The position numbers and the translations under genes were made by a program. From the NCBI GenBank assembly GCA_963759235.1, contig CAVWYO010000001.1, positions 434,001 through 498,000 of the forward strand: a stretch of 64,000 bases of DNA, read 5' to 3'. This document shows positions 8,929 to 16,352 of the stretch, one piece after another; position 1 is the first letter of the stretch; every line of letters starts with the position of its first letter. Source of the DNA: Bauldia sp963759235 (GTDB lineage: Bacteria; Pseudomonadota; Alphaproteobacteria; Rhizobiales; Kaistiaceae). Below the pieces are notes generated by a model that ran no database searches, was not told where the DNA came from, and worked only from the letters and a program-made list of their open reading frames with translations.

Positions 8929-10313
8929 CGTTCCGCCCTCACTCCGGCAAGCACCACGACGCCGACAATGAAGAAGACCAGCAGGACCGAGATGCCAATG
9001 CGCTGGCTGCCCGAGAGCGCCGTCAGCGCGCCGACGGTAAGCGGCCCGACAAAGCTCGTCACCTTGCCGGAGAGCGCGTAGAGGCCGAAGAACTCGGTCA
9101 TCCGCCCCGGCGGACTGACCTTGACGAGGAGCGTCCGGCTGGCGGCCTGGAGCGGACCGGCGACGGCGCCGATCGCCGCGCCGAGGACGAGATAGGCTTT
9201 TTCGCCGGCCGAAGCGAAAAGGCCGCCGCCGGCGGTCGGCGCAGCGACCGGTATGAAGAAGGCAATGTGCTCCCGGTCGACCGAGAGGATGCCGAGGCTG
9301 GCGACAATCAGGATGACGAGGCTCCCCGTGATCACGTGCTTGGGCCCGAGACGGTCGTCCAGCCTGCCGCCAAGCAGCGCGCCGATTGTGCCGGTGACGA
9401 GGAGCAGGATGCCGAACAGGCCGAGTTCGATCGACGTCCAGCCGAACGTGCCGGCCGCGTAGATGGCGCCGAAGGCAAAGAGACCGACGAGCCCGTCTGT
9501 ATAGATCATATGAGCGACCAGGTAGCGCGTCGCGTTGGCGTGACGGCGAAGCCCGGAAAGGGTGCCGATGAGCGCCCGGCAGCCGGTCCGAATCGCCGGG
9601 CCGAGCCGCATCCGCCGTGGAACGTCGGGGACGAAGAGGAAGAGCGGCGTGACGAAGATCACATACCAGATTGCGGTCAGCGGCCCGGAGGCCCGGTCGC
9701 CTTCGAAGCGGGCCGGGTCGAGGCCGAGTATCGGCGCGGCTCCGAGCAGCGTGCGGCCGGTCTCGGGGCTGCCGACCAACAGGCCGAGCGTAATGGCGAG
9801 GCTCACCAATCCACCGACATAGCCGACCGCCCAGCCGGTGCCGGAAAGCCGACCGAGCCGATCCTCGTCGACAAGGTCCGGCATCATCGCATTGTTGAAG
9901 ACGGTGGCGAATTCCGCGCCGATCGTTCCGACGACGAAGGCGACGAGGGCGATGGCGATCGCCCCTTCGACACCGGGCGCCGCCCACCACAATGCCGAGG
10001 ACCCGGCAACCAGCATGATCGAAAAGACGGCGATCCACGGCTTGCGAGCGCCGGTCGCGTCGGCGACGGCACCCAGAACCGGCGAGGATACCGCGATAAT
10101 CAGGCCCGCCGCTCCCGTCGTATAGCCCCACATTGCCTGTCCGGCGACGGGGGTCGGCGCGAGGTGGGCGGCGAAATAGGGCGCGAAGACGAAGGTGGTG
10201 ACCAATGTGAAGAAGGGCTGTGTCGACCAATCGAACATCACCCAGCTTGCGACGGCCGCCGGCGTGGCGCGGCGTGGCGCAGCCGAATCCCCTCCCGTCC
10301 CGTCGTCGCGCAC
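8925..10313 (-). CDS. MFS transporter, UMF1 (Atg22-like) family
   Basis: This is a 12-TM major facilitator of about 462 residues, recognised from the opening ASWVMFDWSTQPFFTLVTTF, the motif-A-like GAVADATGARKPWI, and the Atg22/UMF1 features NNAMMPDLVDEDRLGRLSGTGWAVGY and LGGRLDDRLGPKHVI. I chose the GTG at 10313 as the start because it leaves 35-40 residues before the first helix and has a GAGGGGG Shine-Dalgarno 6 bases upstream; the longer open frame has no transporter-like sequence. That Shine-Dalgarno lies in the 3' arm of a perfect 9-bp inverted repeat. The gene is coupled to the downstream TPR gene by ATGA overlap. The substrate is unknown. Confidence 0.88.
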   Translation of the reverse strand: MRDDGTGGDSAAPRRATPAAVASWVMFDWSTQPFFTLVTTFVFAPYFAAHLAPTPVAGQAMWGYTTGAAGLIIAVSSPVLGAVADATGARKPWIAVFSIMLVAGSSALWWAAPGVEGAIAIALVAFVVGTIGAEFATVFNNAMMPDLVDEDRLGRLSGTGWAVGYVGGLVSLAITLGLLVGSPETGRTLLGAAPILGLDPARFEGDRASGPLTAIWYVIFVTPLFLFVPDVPRRMRLGPAIRTGCRALIGTLSGLRRHANATRYLVAHMIYTDGLVGLFAFGAIYAAGTFGWTSIELGLFGILLLVTGTIGALLGGRLDDRLGPKHVITGSLVILIVASLGILSVDREHIAFFIPVAAPTAGGGLFASAGEKAYLVLGAAIGAVAGPLQAASRTLLVKVSPPGRMTEFFGLYALSGKVTSFVGPLTVGALTALSGSQRIGISVLLVFFIVGVVVLAGVRAER

Positions 10314-10319
10314 GAAGCA

Positions 10320-10344
10320 CCCCCTCGGCCAAGACCCGAGGGGG
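10320..10344 (-). promoter_or_regulatory. 9-bp inverted repeat over the MFS ribosome-binding site
   Basis: On the minus strand the sequence is CCCCCTCGG, a 7-base loop, then CCGAGGGGG, ending 6 bases before the GTG start of the MFS gene. The Shine-Dalgarno (GAGGGGG) is the 3' arm, so folding would occlude it. There is no U-tract after the stem, which argues against a simple intrinsic terminator for the upstream RTX gene. A translation-control role is inferred from position only. Confidence 0.5.
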
Positions 10345-10443
10345 AGACTAGTGCATCGACGGCGAGCGCGGGAAGTGGAGACAGACGAGTGTAGGAAATC
10401 AGCGGGCCGGCAATTCGCCGGCAACCAGGTCGAACGGACGGCC

Positions 10444-11295
10444 CTACAGGATGAGGTCCTGGTCCCTGAGGTAGTCGACGTCGGCGAGCTTCACCTGGAA
10501 ATCGGCGACGCCGTCGCCGTTCCGGTCGGCGGAGAGGATCTCGTTGTGAAAGCGCAGCTCACCCTTGTGGCCGCTGAAGGCGAGGTCACCGATGTAATGG
10601 AACGCCTGGTTGCCGTGGCCGGCCTTGGCGTCGATATCGGAGAGGTCGATCACGTCCTTGTTGGAGGTGAAGTCGAGGATGACGTCGCGGGCATGGCCGG
10701 TGCCGCTGTCGTTCTTGGTGTTGAAGTCGAAGGTATCCTTCTCGGTGCCGCCGACCATGGTGTCCTTGCCGCGGCCGCCATCGATCCAGTCCTTGCCGCG
10801 GCCGCCGTCGAGATAGTCGTTACCGTCGCCGCCGAAGAGGCCGGGCTGCGCCTGTATCTCCCAGGGCTTGCCCGCGCCGACCGTGATCATCGCGCCGGAT
10901 TCGTTGCCGCTGCCCCCGTAGATTGTGTCGTCGCCGTCGCCGCCACGCAGCGAATCCCGTCCGGTGCCGCCTTCCATGTAGGCATCACCCGTCGCATAGC
11001 CGTCGTCGCTGATGAAGTCCTGCCGGATCAGGTCGTCGCCCGACCCGCCGTAGAATTCGAGCGTGCCGTTGCCCCCCGCCTCCATGCGATCGTTGCCGGC
11101 GCCGCCGTAGTACTCGCCGGTAGTGGCGCCGCCGATCCAGGCCGAAACGATCCAGTCGTTGCCGAGACCACCATACATGTGGACGTAGCCGGCATACCCG
11201 GCATAGAGGCTGTCGTCGCCGCCCGCTCCGTAGAACACGTCATATTGCACGCCTGAGACTTCTTCGTCGGTGTCGTCGCCGAAATATGTTGACAT
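10444..11295 (-). CDS. RTX calcium-binding exoprotein, 283 residues
   Basis: This is a hemolysin-type calcium-binding protein. The start is the ATG at 11295 (MSTYFGDDTDEEVSG), with AGGAG seven bases upstream; the longer open frame is non-coding. From about residue 20 nearly the whole protein is glycine/aspartate nonapeptide repeats (FYGAGGDDSLYAG, GGLGNDWIVSA, YGGAGNDRMEAGG, YGGSGDDLIRQ, GGTGRDSLRGGDGDDTIYGG, GGRGKDWIDGGRGKDTMVGG). A serralysin-type C-terminal block follows (DFTSNKDVIDLSDID, KADVDYLRDQDLIL-like end), the usual type I secretion signal region. It is divergent from the AraC-type gene with a 153-bp shared upstream region. There is no catalytic domain, so the role may be structural or adhesive. 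Confidence 0.87.
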   Translation of the reverse strand: MSTYFGDDTDEEVSGVQYDVFYGAGGDDSLYAGYAGYVHMYGGLGNDWIVSAWIGGATTGEYYGGAGNDRMEAGGNGTLEFYGGSGDDLIRQDFISDDGYATGDAYMEGGTGRDSLRGGDGDDTIYGGSGNESGAMITVGAGKPWEIQAQPGLFGGDGNDYLDGGRGKDWIDGGRGKDTMVGGTEKDTFDFNTKNDSGTGHARDVILDFTSNKDVIDLSDIDAKAGHGNQAFHYIGDLAFSGHKGELRFHNEILSADRNGDGVADFQVKLADVDYLRDQDLIL

Positions 11296-11448
11296 GCGCG
11301 GCTCCTGTTCATGCTTGCGACGCCGAAAAGGCGTCCGATCGAAGCGATGACTAGCCGCGGCGGCCGGCGGTCGTCTCGGACTCCAGCGAAGCCGGTTTGG
11401 ACTCCCGCGCAGCCGCTGTAGAGTACCGTCATTGCTTCGTGAGCGCGG

Positions 11449-12408
11449 GTGATGGACGAGGTTCGGCGCGCACCGCTGGTGTTTTCCACCGACGCAATCC
11501 CGGCCCCCGACCGGTTTGAAGCGTGGCGGGAGATGTTCGCCCGCGCGCTCGCTCGGGTCGACGTGACGACACCTGACCGGAGCCGTTTTCGGGCCTCGGC
11601 CACTGTCCACCTTCTCGACGCGCTTCATCTCATCGAGTTCGAACTCGGGCCGATGAGTCTGTCGAGGACCCGCGAACTCCTCAAGGACGGCGACGACGGG
11701 TTCACGTTGGTGGTCTGCACCGCCGGCCGGTTCGACGCGGTCAGCGCCTCCAACGGCAGGATTGCCGTCGGCAAGGGTGGCGCGGCGCTCGTCCCCCATT
11801 ATCGTGTCGGCGGCACCACCACCGGAGTGGCCTCGTCCGAGCTCTCGCTGGTCATTCCCCGGGCGTCGCTTGGCCGCGCCGTGCGCGACCCGGATCGGGC
11901 GGCTGGTTTGATGCCGGACGGAGCCGCGCTCGACCTGCTGATCGGCTATGTCCGCCACCTCGGCGATCTCGCCGGCCGACTGCGGCGCGACCTCGTGCCG
12001 CTTGTCGAGGGCCATATCCTCGACCTTCTGGCACGGACCTACGATCCGGCCGGCGAATGGTCACGGAGCGCGCCGCACGGTGGGGTTCGCGCCGCCCAGC
12101 GGCGGAAGCTGTTGCAGGCGATTGCCGAGGAATTCACCGATCCCGCGATCAGTCCGGCAAGGCTGGCGGCGCGGCTCGGCATGTCACCGCGCTATGTCCA
12201 TCTCCTCCTCGAGGAGACCGGCCGCACCTTCACCGACCATATCCGCGAGCATCGTCTCCAGGCGGCCCGACGCATGCTGGCGAGTCCGCGTTGCCTTTCC
12301 GAGCGCGTCATCGACATCGCGCTGGCTGTGGGCTTTTCGGATCTGTCCTATTTCAACCGCACCTTCCGCCGCCGCTTCGGCGATTCCCCGCAAGCCTTCC
12401 GGCCCTGA
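11449..12408 (+). CDS. AraC-family transcriptional regulator
   Basis: This is a 319-residue DNA-binding regulator. The N-terminal domain resembles the AraC-binding-like family (FSTDAIPAPDRFEAWREMFA). The last ~100 residues are a double helix-turn-helix (AAQRRKLLQAIAEEF, SPARLAARLGMSPRYVHLLL, LSERVIDIALAVGFSDLSYF, FRRRFGDSPQAFRP). The start may be GTG 11449 or the next codon ATG 11452; neither has a strong Shine-Dalgarno. It is divergent from the 283-residue RTX gene and convergent with the 552-residue RTX gene, so control of one or more RTX genes is plausible but inferred. Its last 154 bases are duplicated at 15001-15154. Confidence 0.92.
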   Translation: MMDEVRRAPLVFSTDAIPAPDRFEAWREMFARALARVDVTTPDRSRFRASATVHLLDALHLIEFELGPMSLSRTRELLKDGDDGFTLVVCTAGRFDAVSASNGRIAVGKGGAALVPHYRVGGTTTGVASSELSLVIPRASLGRAVRDPDRAAGLMPDGAALDLLIGYVRHLGDLAGRLRRDLVPLVEGHILDLLARTYDPAGEWSRSAPHGGVRAAQRRKLLQAIAEEFTDPAISPARLAARLGMSPRYVHLLLEETGRTFTDHIREHRLQAARRMLASPRCLSERVIDIALAVGFSDLSYFNRTFRRRFGDSPQAFRP

Positions 12409-12525
12409 CCGGCCGGGCAACGACGGCCTTCCCCGTGCCGGTCAGCCGAAGCCGCGATAGACGAGCCCGCGAAGGGGGCCGCGGCAGTTGCTCCGCCGCA
12501 GCCCCAAGTCTGGATGTCGGTACCG

Positions 12526-14184
12526 CTATAGAACCAGGTCGTCGATCATCGAGAAGTCGTGGTGGTTGAGCTTGGTGCCGGGATCGACCTTGGCGAACTG
12601 GACCTTGCCGTCGCCGCCATGGCCGTCGCGGTCATAATACAGCTTCCCCTTGGACTTGTTGTAGATGATGTAGTCGTCGTTGTCGGCGGCATGCGAGCCC
12701 TTGTGGAACTCGCTCGAGCCGAGGTTGCTGCCGATCGCCGGAAAGATGCTCTTGGCGAGCCAGATCTTGTCGGTCCCGTGCTCCATGTCCTGGATGCGGT
12801 CGACATTGCCGTTGCCGAGGGCCGTGTCGAAGACGAACTTGTCGTGACCCTTGTTGCCCCACAGCATGTCCTTGCCGCGCCCACCGGAAAGCTTGTCGTT
12901 GCCGTTGCCGCCATGAAGCGAGTTGTCTCCGTTGAAGCCGAGCAGGATGTCGCTGCCCTTCTTGCCGGAGACATCGGCGCCGTCCTTGCGGGCGGTCAGG
13001 ACATCCGCCTTGTTGGTGCCGTTGATCGTGTGGCCACGCGGGTCGAAGATGGTGCCGTGGATGTCGTCGTCGCTGGAATAGTCCTCGAAGCCGGCGATGA
13101 ACCGGCCGTCGCCGAGCGCGGCGACCACCGGGTATTCCTCCGAACCCAAGCTGCCGGCGTTGAACTCGTGCCCCACCTTGTTGCCGCTGGCGTCGAAGCG
13201 CTGGCCGCGCGTCAGGTCGGCCTGGTCGTCGTCCCAGACGACCACGAAGCCGCCGTCGGCGAGCGCGGTGATCTCCGGCTCGTTCTGGTGCCCAGCGGTC
13301 GTCGTATTGACCGTAAATTCCGACGTTACCACGTTGCCGGCATTGCTGTAGACAACGGCCCTGATGCCTTCACCGCTACCGTCGCCGTTTTCTCGGGTCC
13401 AGACGGCGACGAAGCCGCCGCCCTTGAGCGCCGCCACGTGGGGGTCCACCTCATCGTCGCTGGTACTGGTTGCGTATCTGCCGTTGACTACCAGCCCGCC
13501 GGCCGGCGTCACGATCGAGAACCTGATGTCGCGGTCAGTGAGGCTGCCGGCGAACTCGTCCTGGTACACGACGACGTAGTTGCCGTTGCTGAGCGCCGCC
13601 GCGTCCGGGACGGTCGAATTGTCTGTGCTGTTGTAAATCGTGAACTCGCCGCCCACCGTGCCCGACGTGCTGACCGTGCGGCCGACGATGTCGGTGTCGC
13701 CGGCGTTGTTGCTGTGCTGGTAGGTGACCAGGTAGCTGCCGTCGGGACGCATGGCGATCGCCGGGTTGGAGATCGTGTCGGCGCCGGGATCCCCGGCAAT
13801 GGTGTACGGCACCCCGGAGCTGAGCCGAACGCCATTGACGTTGTAGCTCTCCGCGCGGATCGAGGTGCCCGACGCATCGGTGTCCTCGTAGACCATGACA
13901 AAGCCGCCGCCGGGTCGCGTCGCCAGCGCCGCGTCCTGCTCATTGTCGAGATACCAGTTGTAGTTGACCTGGAACTCGCTGCCGACCCGATGGCCCTTGG
14001 CGTCGAAAATCTGGCCGACGAGGTCGGTCCCGGGGCCGGTACCGATCGTCCCGTTGGTAGCTTCCGTCCACACGGCCACGTAGCGGCCGTTGCCGATGTC
14101 GACGATGTCGGGATCGTTCTGATCGCCCGTATCGGTGTGATTGAGCTGATACCGCGACTTCCACTTGGTCGGGGTGTTCACCAT
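12526..14184 (-). CDS. RTX exoprotein with seven propeller-like repeats
   Basis: This is a 552-residue predicted type I secreted protein. After MVNTPTKWKSRYQLNHTDTG come seven units of about 50 residues, each centred on a hydrophobic strand: NGRYVAVWTE, GGGFVMVYED, DGSYLVTYQH, NGNYVVVYQD, GGGFVAVWTR, DGGFVVVWDD and DGRFIAGFED. Seven such units suggest a seven-bladed beta-propeller. Then comes a linker, an RTX block (GFNGDNSLHGGNGNDKLSGG, GRGKDMLWGNKGHDKFVF), and a C-terminal region ending in DFSMIDDLVL. There is no Sec signal. It sits convergent with the AraC-type gene. Family assignment is secure; the function (adhesin, matrix or binding protein) is not known. Confidence 0.88.
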   Translation of the reverse strand: MVNTPTKWKSRYQLNHTDTGDQNDPDIVDIGNGRYVAVWTEATNGTIGTGPGTDLVGQIFDAKGHRVGSEFQVNYNWYLDNEQDAALATRPGGGFVMVYEDTDASGTSIRAESYNVNGVRLSSGVPYTIAGDPGADTISNPAIAMRPDGSYLVTYQHSNNAGDTDIVGRTVSTSGTVGGEFTIYNSTDNSTVPDAAALSNGNYVVVYQDEFAGSLTDRDIRFSIVTPAGGLVVNGRYATSTSDDEVDPHVAALKGGGFVAVWTRENGDGSGEGIRAVVYSNAGNVVTSEFTVNTTTAGHQNEPEITALADGGFVVVWDDDQADLTRGQRFDASGNKVGHEFNAGSLGSEEYPVVAALGDGRFIAGFEDYSSDDDIHGTIFDPRGHTINGTNKADVLTARKDGADVSGKKGSDILLGFNGDNSLHGGNGNDKLSGGRGKDMLWGNKGHDKFVFDTALGNGNVDRIQDMEHGTDKIWLAKSIFPAIGSNLGSSEFHKGSHAADNDDYIIYNKSKGKLYYDRDGHGGDGKVQFAKVDPGTKLNHHDFSMIDDLVL

Positions 14185-14632
14185 GGTTCGGTCTCCCTTG
14201 GTTGAGCCACCCCCCGAAAGGCTGACGCGGCGTGTTACCTGGTCAGTCGTGCAGTCATTTTCCCCGGTAACCGACTTGATTTGCTTGCCGGTCGCTCTCC
14301 TCCCGTCTCAGGGAGGGAGAAGACGGGGACTCTTCGTTGCCTCCCGCTCGAAAGGGAAGGCCAGTCGGCATCAACCGACCGGAAGGGGGCAAATCACCGA
14401 AGGTGACTGAGCGTCACCACCCTGCCGATATAACAGCCGCCAACCATCACCACAACCCATTGGGCTTTGTAACTATCGCCGCTACTACTAATCCGTCTAT
14501 CGCACGACAGCCGGGGAGCCCAGACTTGCTCTGCATCGCAACTGGTCTGCCCGCGATCCGTCGTGCCCGACCGATTTTTTGGAATCGCTCGGATGGTTTC
14601 CGATTCGTAAACAGATTCGGGCCGGCGTCCGT
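14185..14632. other. Intergenic region with no recognised gene
   Basis: These ~450 bases lie between the RTX gene start at 14184 and the duplicated gdh fragment. They hold the upstream region of the 552-residue RTX gene and no ORF with recognisable protein features. A short stem (GGTGAC-TGAGC-GTCACC, 14402-14418) is present. Base composition is lower in GC than the flanking genes, consistent with regulatory or degenerate DNA. It does not match the sequence downstream of the intact gdhB gene. Confidence 0.5.
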
Positions 14633-15000
14633 TCAGCCGCGGGCGAGATCGGCGAGGAGATTGGCGGCAACGGTAATGCGCGACAGCGTCATCTCCTCGC
14701 TCTCGATCATGCCCGACACGATGTCGAGGCTCCGCTCGACCGCGGCCAGATGCGCCTTCCGCCACGCCTCGACGCTGCCCGCCTTGATCACCGCGATGGC
14801 GATCTGGCGATGCGCTGCGGCAAGCGTCTCCAGCGCCCGGTCGCGGGCGAGCCCGTCATAATAGTCGGTCACCGGGATCGCCTCGGCGCGTCGCGCCGCC
14901 CCGGCGATGCGGAAGCGCTCGCCGATCGCGAAGAATACCGTTGCGGCGGCCTCCAGCGGCTCGCCTGTCGCCTCGGCGACGAGATGGATGTCGGTGGCGT
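14633..15000 (-). pseudogene. Duplicated 3' end of gdhB (fragment)
   Basis: This 368-base segment is a colinear copy of 18254-18621, the last ~120 codons of the NAD-glutamate dehydrogenase gene, offset by 3621. From about 14680 to 15000 I see no mismatch; a few differences lie in the last ~45 bases, where the copy ends LLADLARG with TGA instead of LLADLARA with TAG. The homology stops abruptly at 15000/15001, where AraC-gene sequence begins. It has no start and no upstream coding part, so it is a remnant rather than a gene. Confidence 0.88.
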
Positions 15001-15154
15001 TCTCCAGGCGGCTCGACGCATGCTGGCGAGTCCACGTTGCCTTTCCGAGCGCGTCATCGACATCGCGCTGGCTGTGGGCTTTTCGGATCTGTCCTATTTC
15101 AACCGCACCTTCCGCCGCCGCTTCGGCGATTCCCCTGGCGCATTCCGCCCCTGA
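15001..15154 (+). pseudogene. Duplicated 3' end of the AraC-type gene (fragment)
   Basis: This is a colinear copy of 12255-12408 (offset 2746), encoding the second helix-turn-helix of the AraC-type regulator (RRMLASPRCLSERVIDIALA, FSDLSYFNRTFRRRFGDS) and ending SPGAFRP with TGA. Two mismatches occur early and about six cluster in the last 25 bases. It is joined directly to the gdhB 3' fragment at 15000/15001. It lacks a start and the rest of the gene. Confidence 0.88.
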
Positions 15155-15234
15155 TCTCGGCCGTGGGTGCGTCCCGCCGAGGGGTGGGCCGTGAAGAATG
15201 AGAAGGCCGCGCGAGGCGGTGCGACCGGTGGGAA

Positions 15235-16242
15235 CTAACCGAACACGCGGTAAACTGTCCCGCGATAGACGGCCTCGGCGTTGGTGCGTGCCTTGAGCTT
15301 GCGGCGCGCGCCGGACAGATGCTTCTCCGCTGCGCGGGGCGACACGTTCATCCGGTCGCCCACCTCTGCGAGACGAAAGCCGCAGGCAACGAGCCTGAGT
15401 GTCTCCTCTTCCCGCCTCGTGAGATCCGGGACCCGGCGGAGAAGCCGCCGCATCATCACGTGGTCGAAGAAGATCTCTCCGATGCGGTCGAGCGCCCCGA
15501 TGTGCGACGCCGCGAAGCGGACGAACTCCGGCGGCCTGATCCCGGAGAACATGAAGTTGAGGATGAGCGTCGCATTGGTCGCCGGATCGCGGCTAGGCAC
15601 ACAGATCATGCAATCGAGGTCGTTGTCGAAGAATCCCTCAACCAGTGCGGCCAGGCCAGGCGGCAGGTCTCGCCCGAAGACGGAGGGGACGGACTGGCTG
15701 ATCGTGTGCGCGAAGGGGCCGGACGCCTTGGCGGCCCACCGCGGCGTCGGATCGAGGGTGAACCCGCCCATCGCGTGGTAGAGGCGAAGTAGCTCCGGCG
15801 ACAAGGATGAGATCATGTGGCCGGTGTCATAGGTCACCACCCCGGCGGGATCTGCGACAACCCCGAAGTTGATGGCGGTGATTCCGCGGCCGGTGACGGA
15901 TTTGTGTAGAACCGCCAAGCAATCGTCGAGACCATCCGTATCGCGAAGCCGATCGGCGAAGTCGATCTCGGACAGGGACGACGGCTGCCGGCACACTGAC
16001 AGAAACCCGACCCCCGAGCGAACTCGGCGGCGCTCCTCGGCATGAAGAAGAACCGCCTGCGCGGTCGTCCTCACGCCGAGCTTGCGTCGGGCCGATGCAA
16101 GATGCTTTTCGAAAGTGGAGCGGGCGATGCCTAGTTCCGCCGCACCGGCAGCGGAGGCATGGCCCGTGCCGATCAGGCGCAGGCAGTCCCGCTCGCGCTG
16201 CGTAAGCCCCCGACGAGCAAATGTATCGGCGACGTCCAACAC
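15235..16242 (-). CDS. LuxR-type regulator with two HTH domains
   Basis: This is a 335-residue protein starting at GTG 16242, which has GAGGAGG about 10 bases upstream; the longer frame would need a TTG at 16314 and adds an Arg-rich tail without a ribosome site. Residues about 12-68 form a LuxR helix-turn-helix (GLTQRERDCLRLIGTGHASA, STFEKHLASARRKLGVRTTA). A second one is at the C-terminus (DLTRREEETLRLVACGFRLA, AAEKHLSGARRKLKARTNAE). Between them, about 85-260, is a domain resembling autoinducer-binding regions (SEIDFADRLRDTDGLDDCLA, DNDLDCMICVPSRDP). HTH at both ends is unusual for LuxR/SdiA-type proteins. It lies 110 bases downstream of, and in the same direction as, the 555-residue RTX gene. 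No synthase gene is nearby, so any ligand is unknown. Confidence 0.85.
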   Translation of the reverse strand: MLDVADTFARRGLTQRERDCLRLIGTGHASAAGAAELGIARSTFEKHLASARRKLGVRTTAQAVLLHAEERRRVRSGVGFLSVCRQPSSLSEIDFADRLRDTDGLDDCLAVLHKSVTGRGITAINFGVVADPAGVVTYDTGHMISSLSPELLRLYHAMGGFTLDPTPRWAAKASGPFAHTISQSVPSVFGRDLPPGLAALVEGFFDNDLDCMICVPSRDPATNATLILNFMFSGIRPPEFVRFAASHIGALDRIGEIFFDHVMMRRLLRRVPDLTRREEETLRLVACGFRLAEVGDRMNVSPRAAEKHLSGARRKLKARTNAEAVYRGTVYRVFG

Positions 16243-16352
16243 GCTTCTTGGCCTCCTCGACGAGCGAACCCGGCGGACATTGGTATTAAAGCCACCATCC
16301 ACCGGGCGACGCAATACGAAGAGATCACAACTCGACCGTCGAGAAGGGCCGG

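Noticed and set aside
10320..10344. Intrinsic terminator for the 283-residue RTX gene
   Set aside because: There is no T-tract after the stem and its 3' arm is the ribosome site of the next gene, so a translation-control reading is preferred.
12559..14205. A 548-residue plus-strand frame rich in Val and Ala
   Set aside because: It mirrors the minus-strand RTX/propeller gene; its composition is what antisense of Gly/Asp-rich repeats gives.
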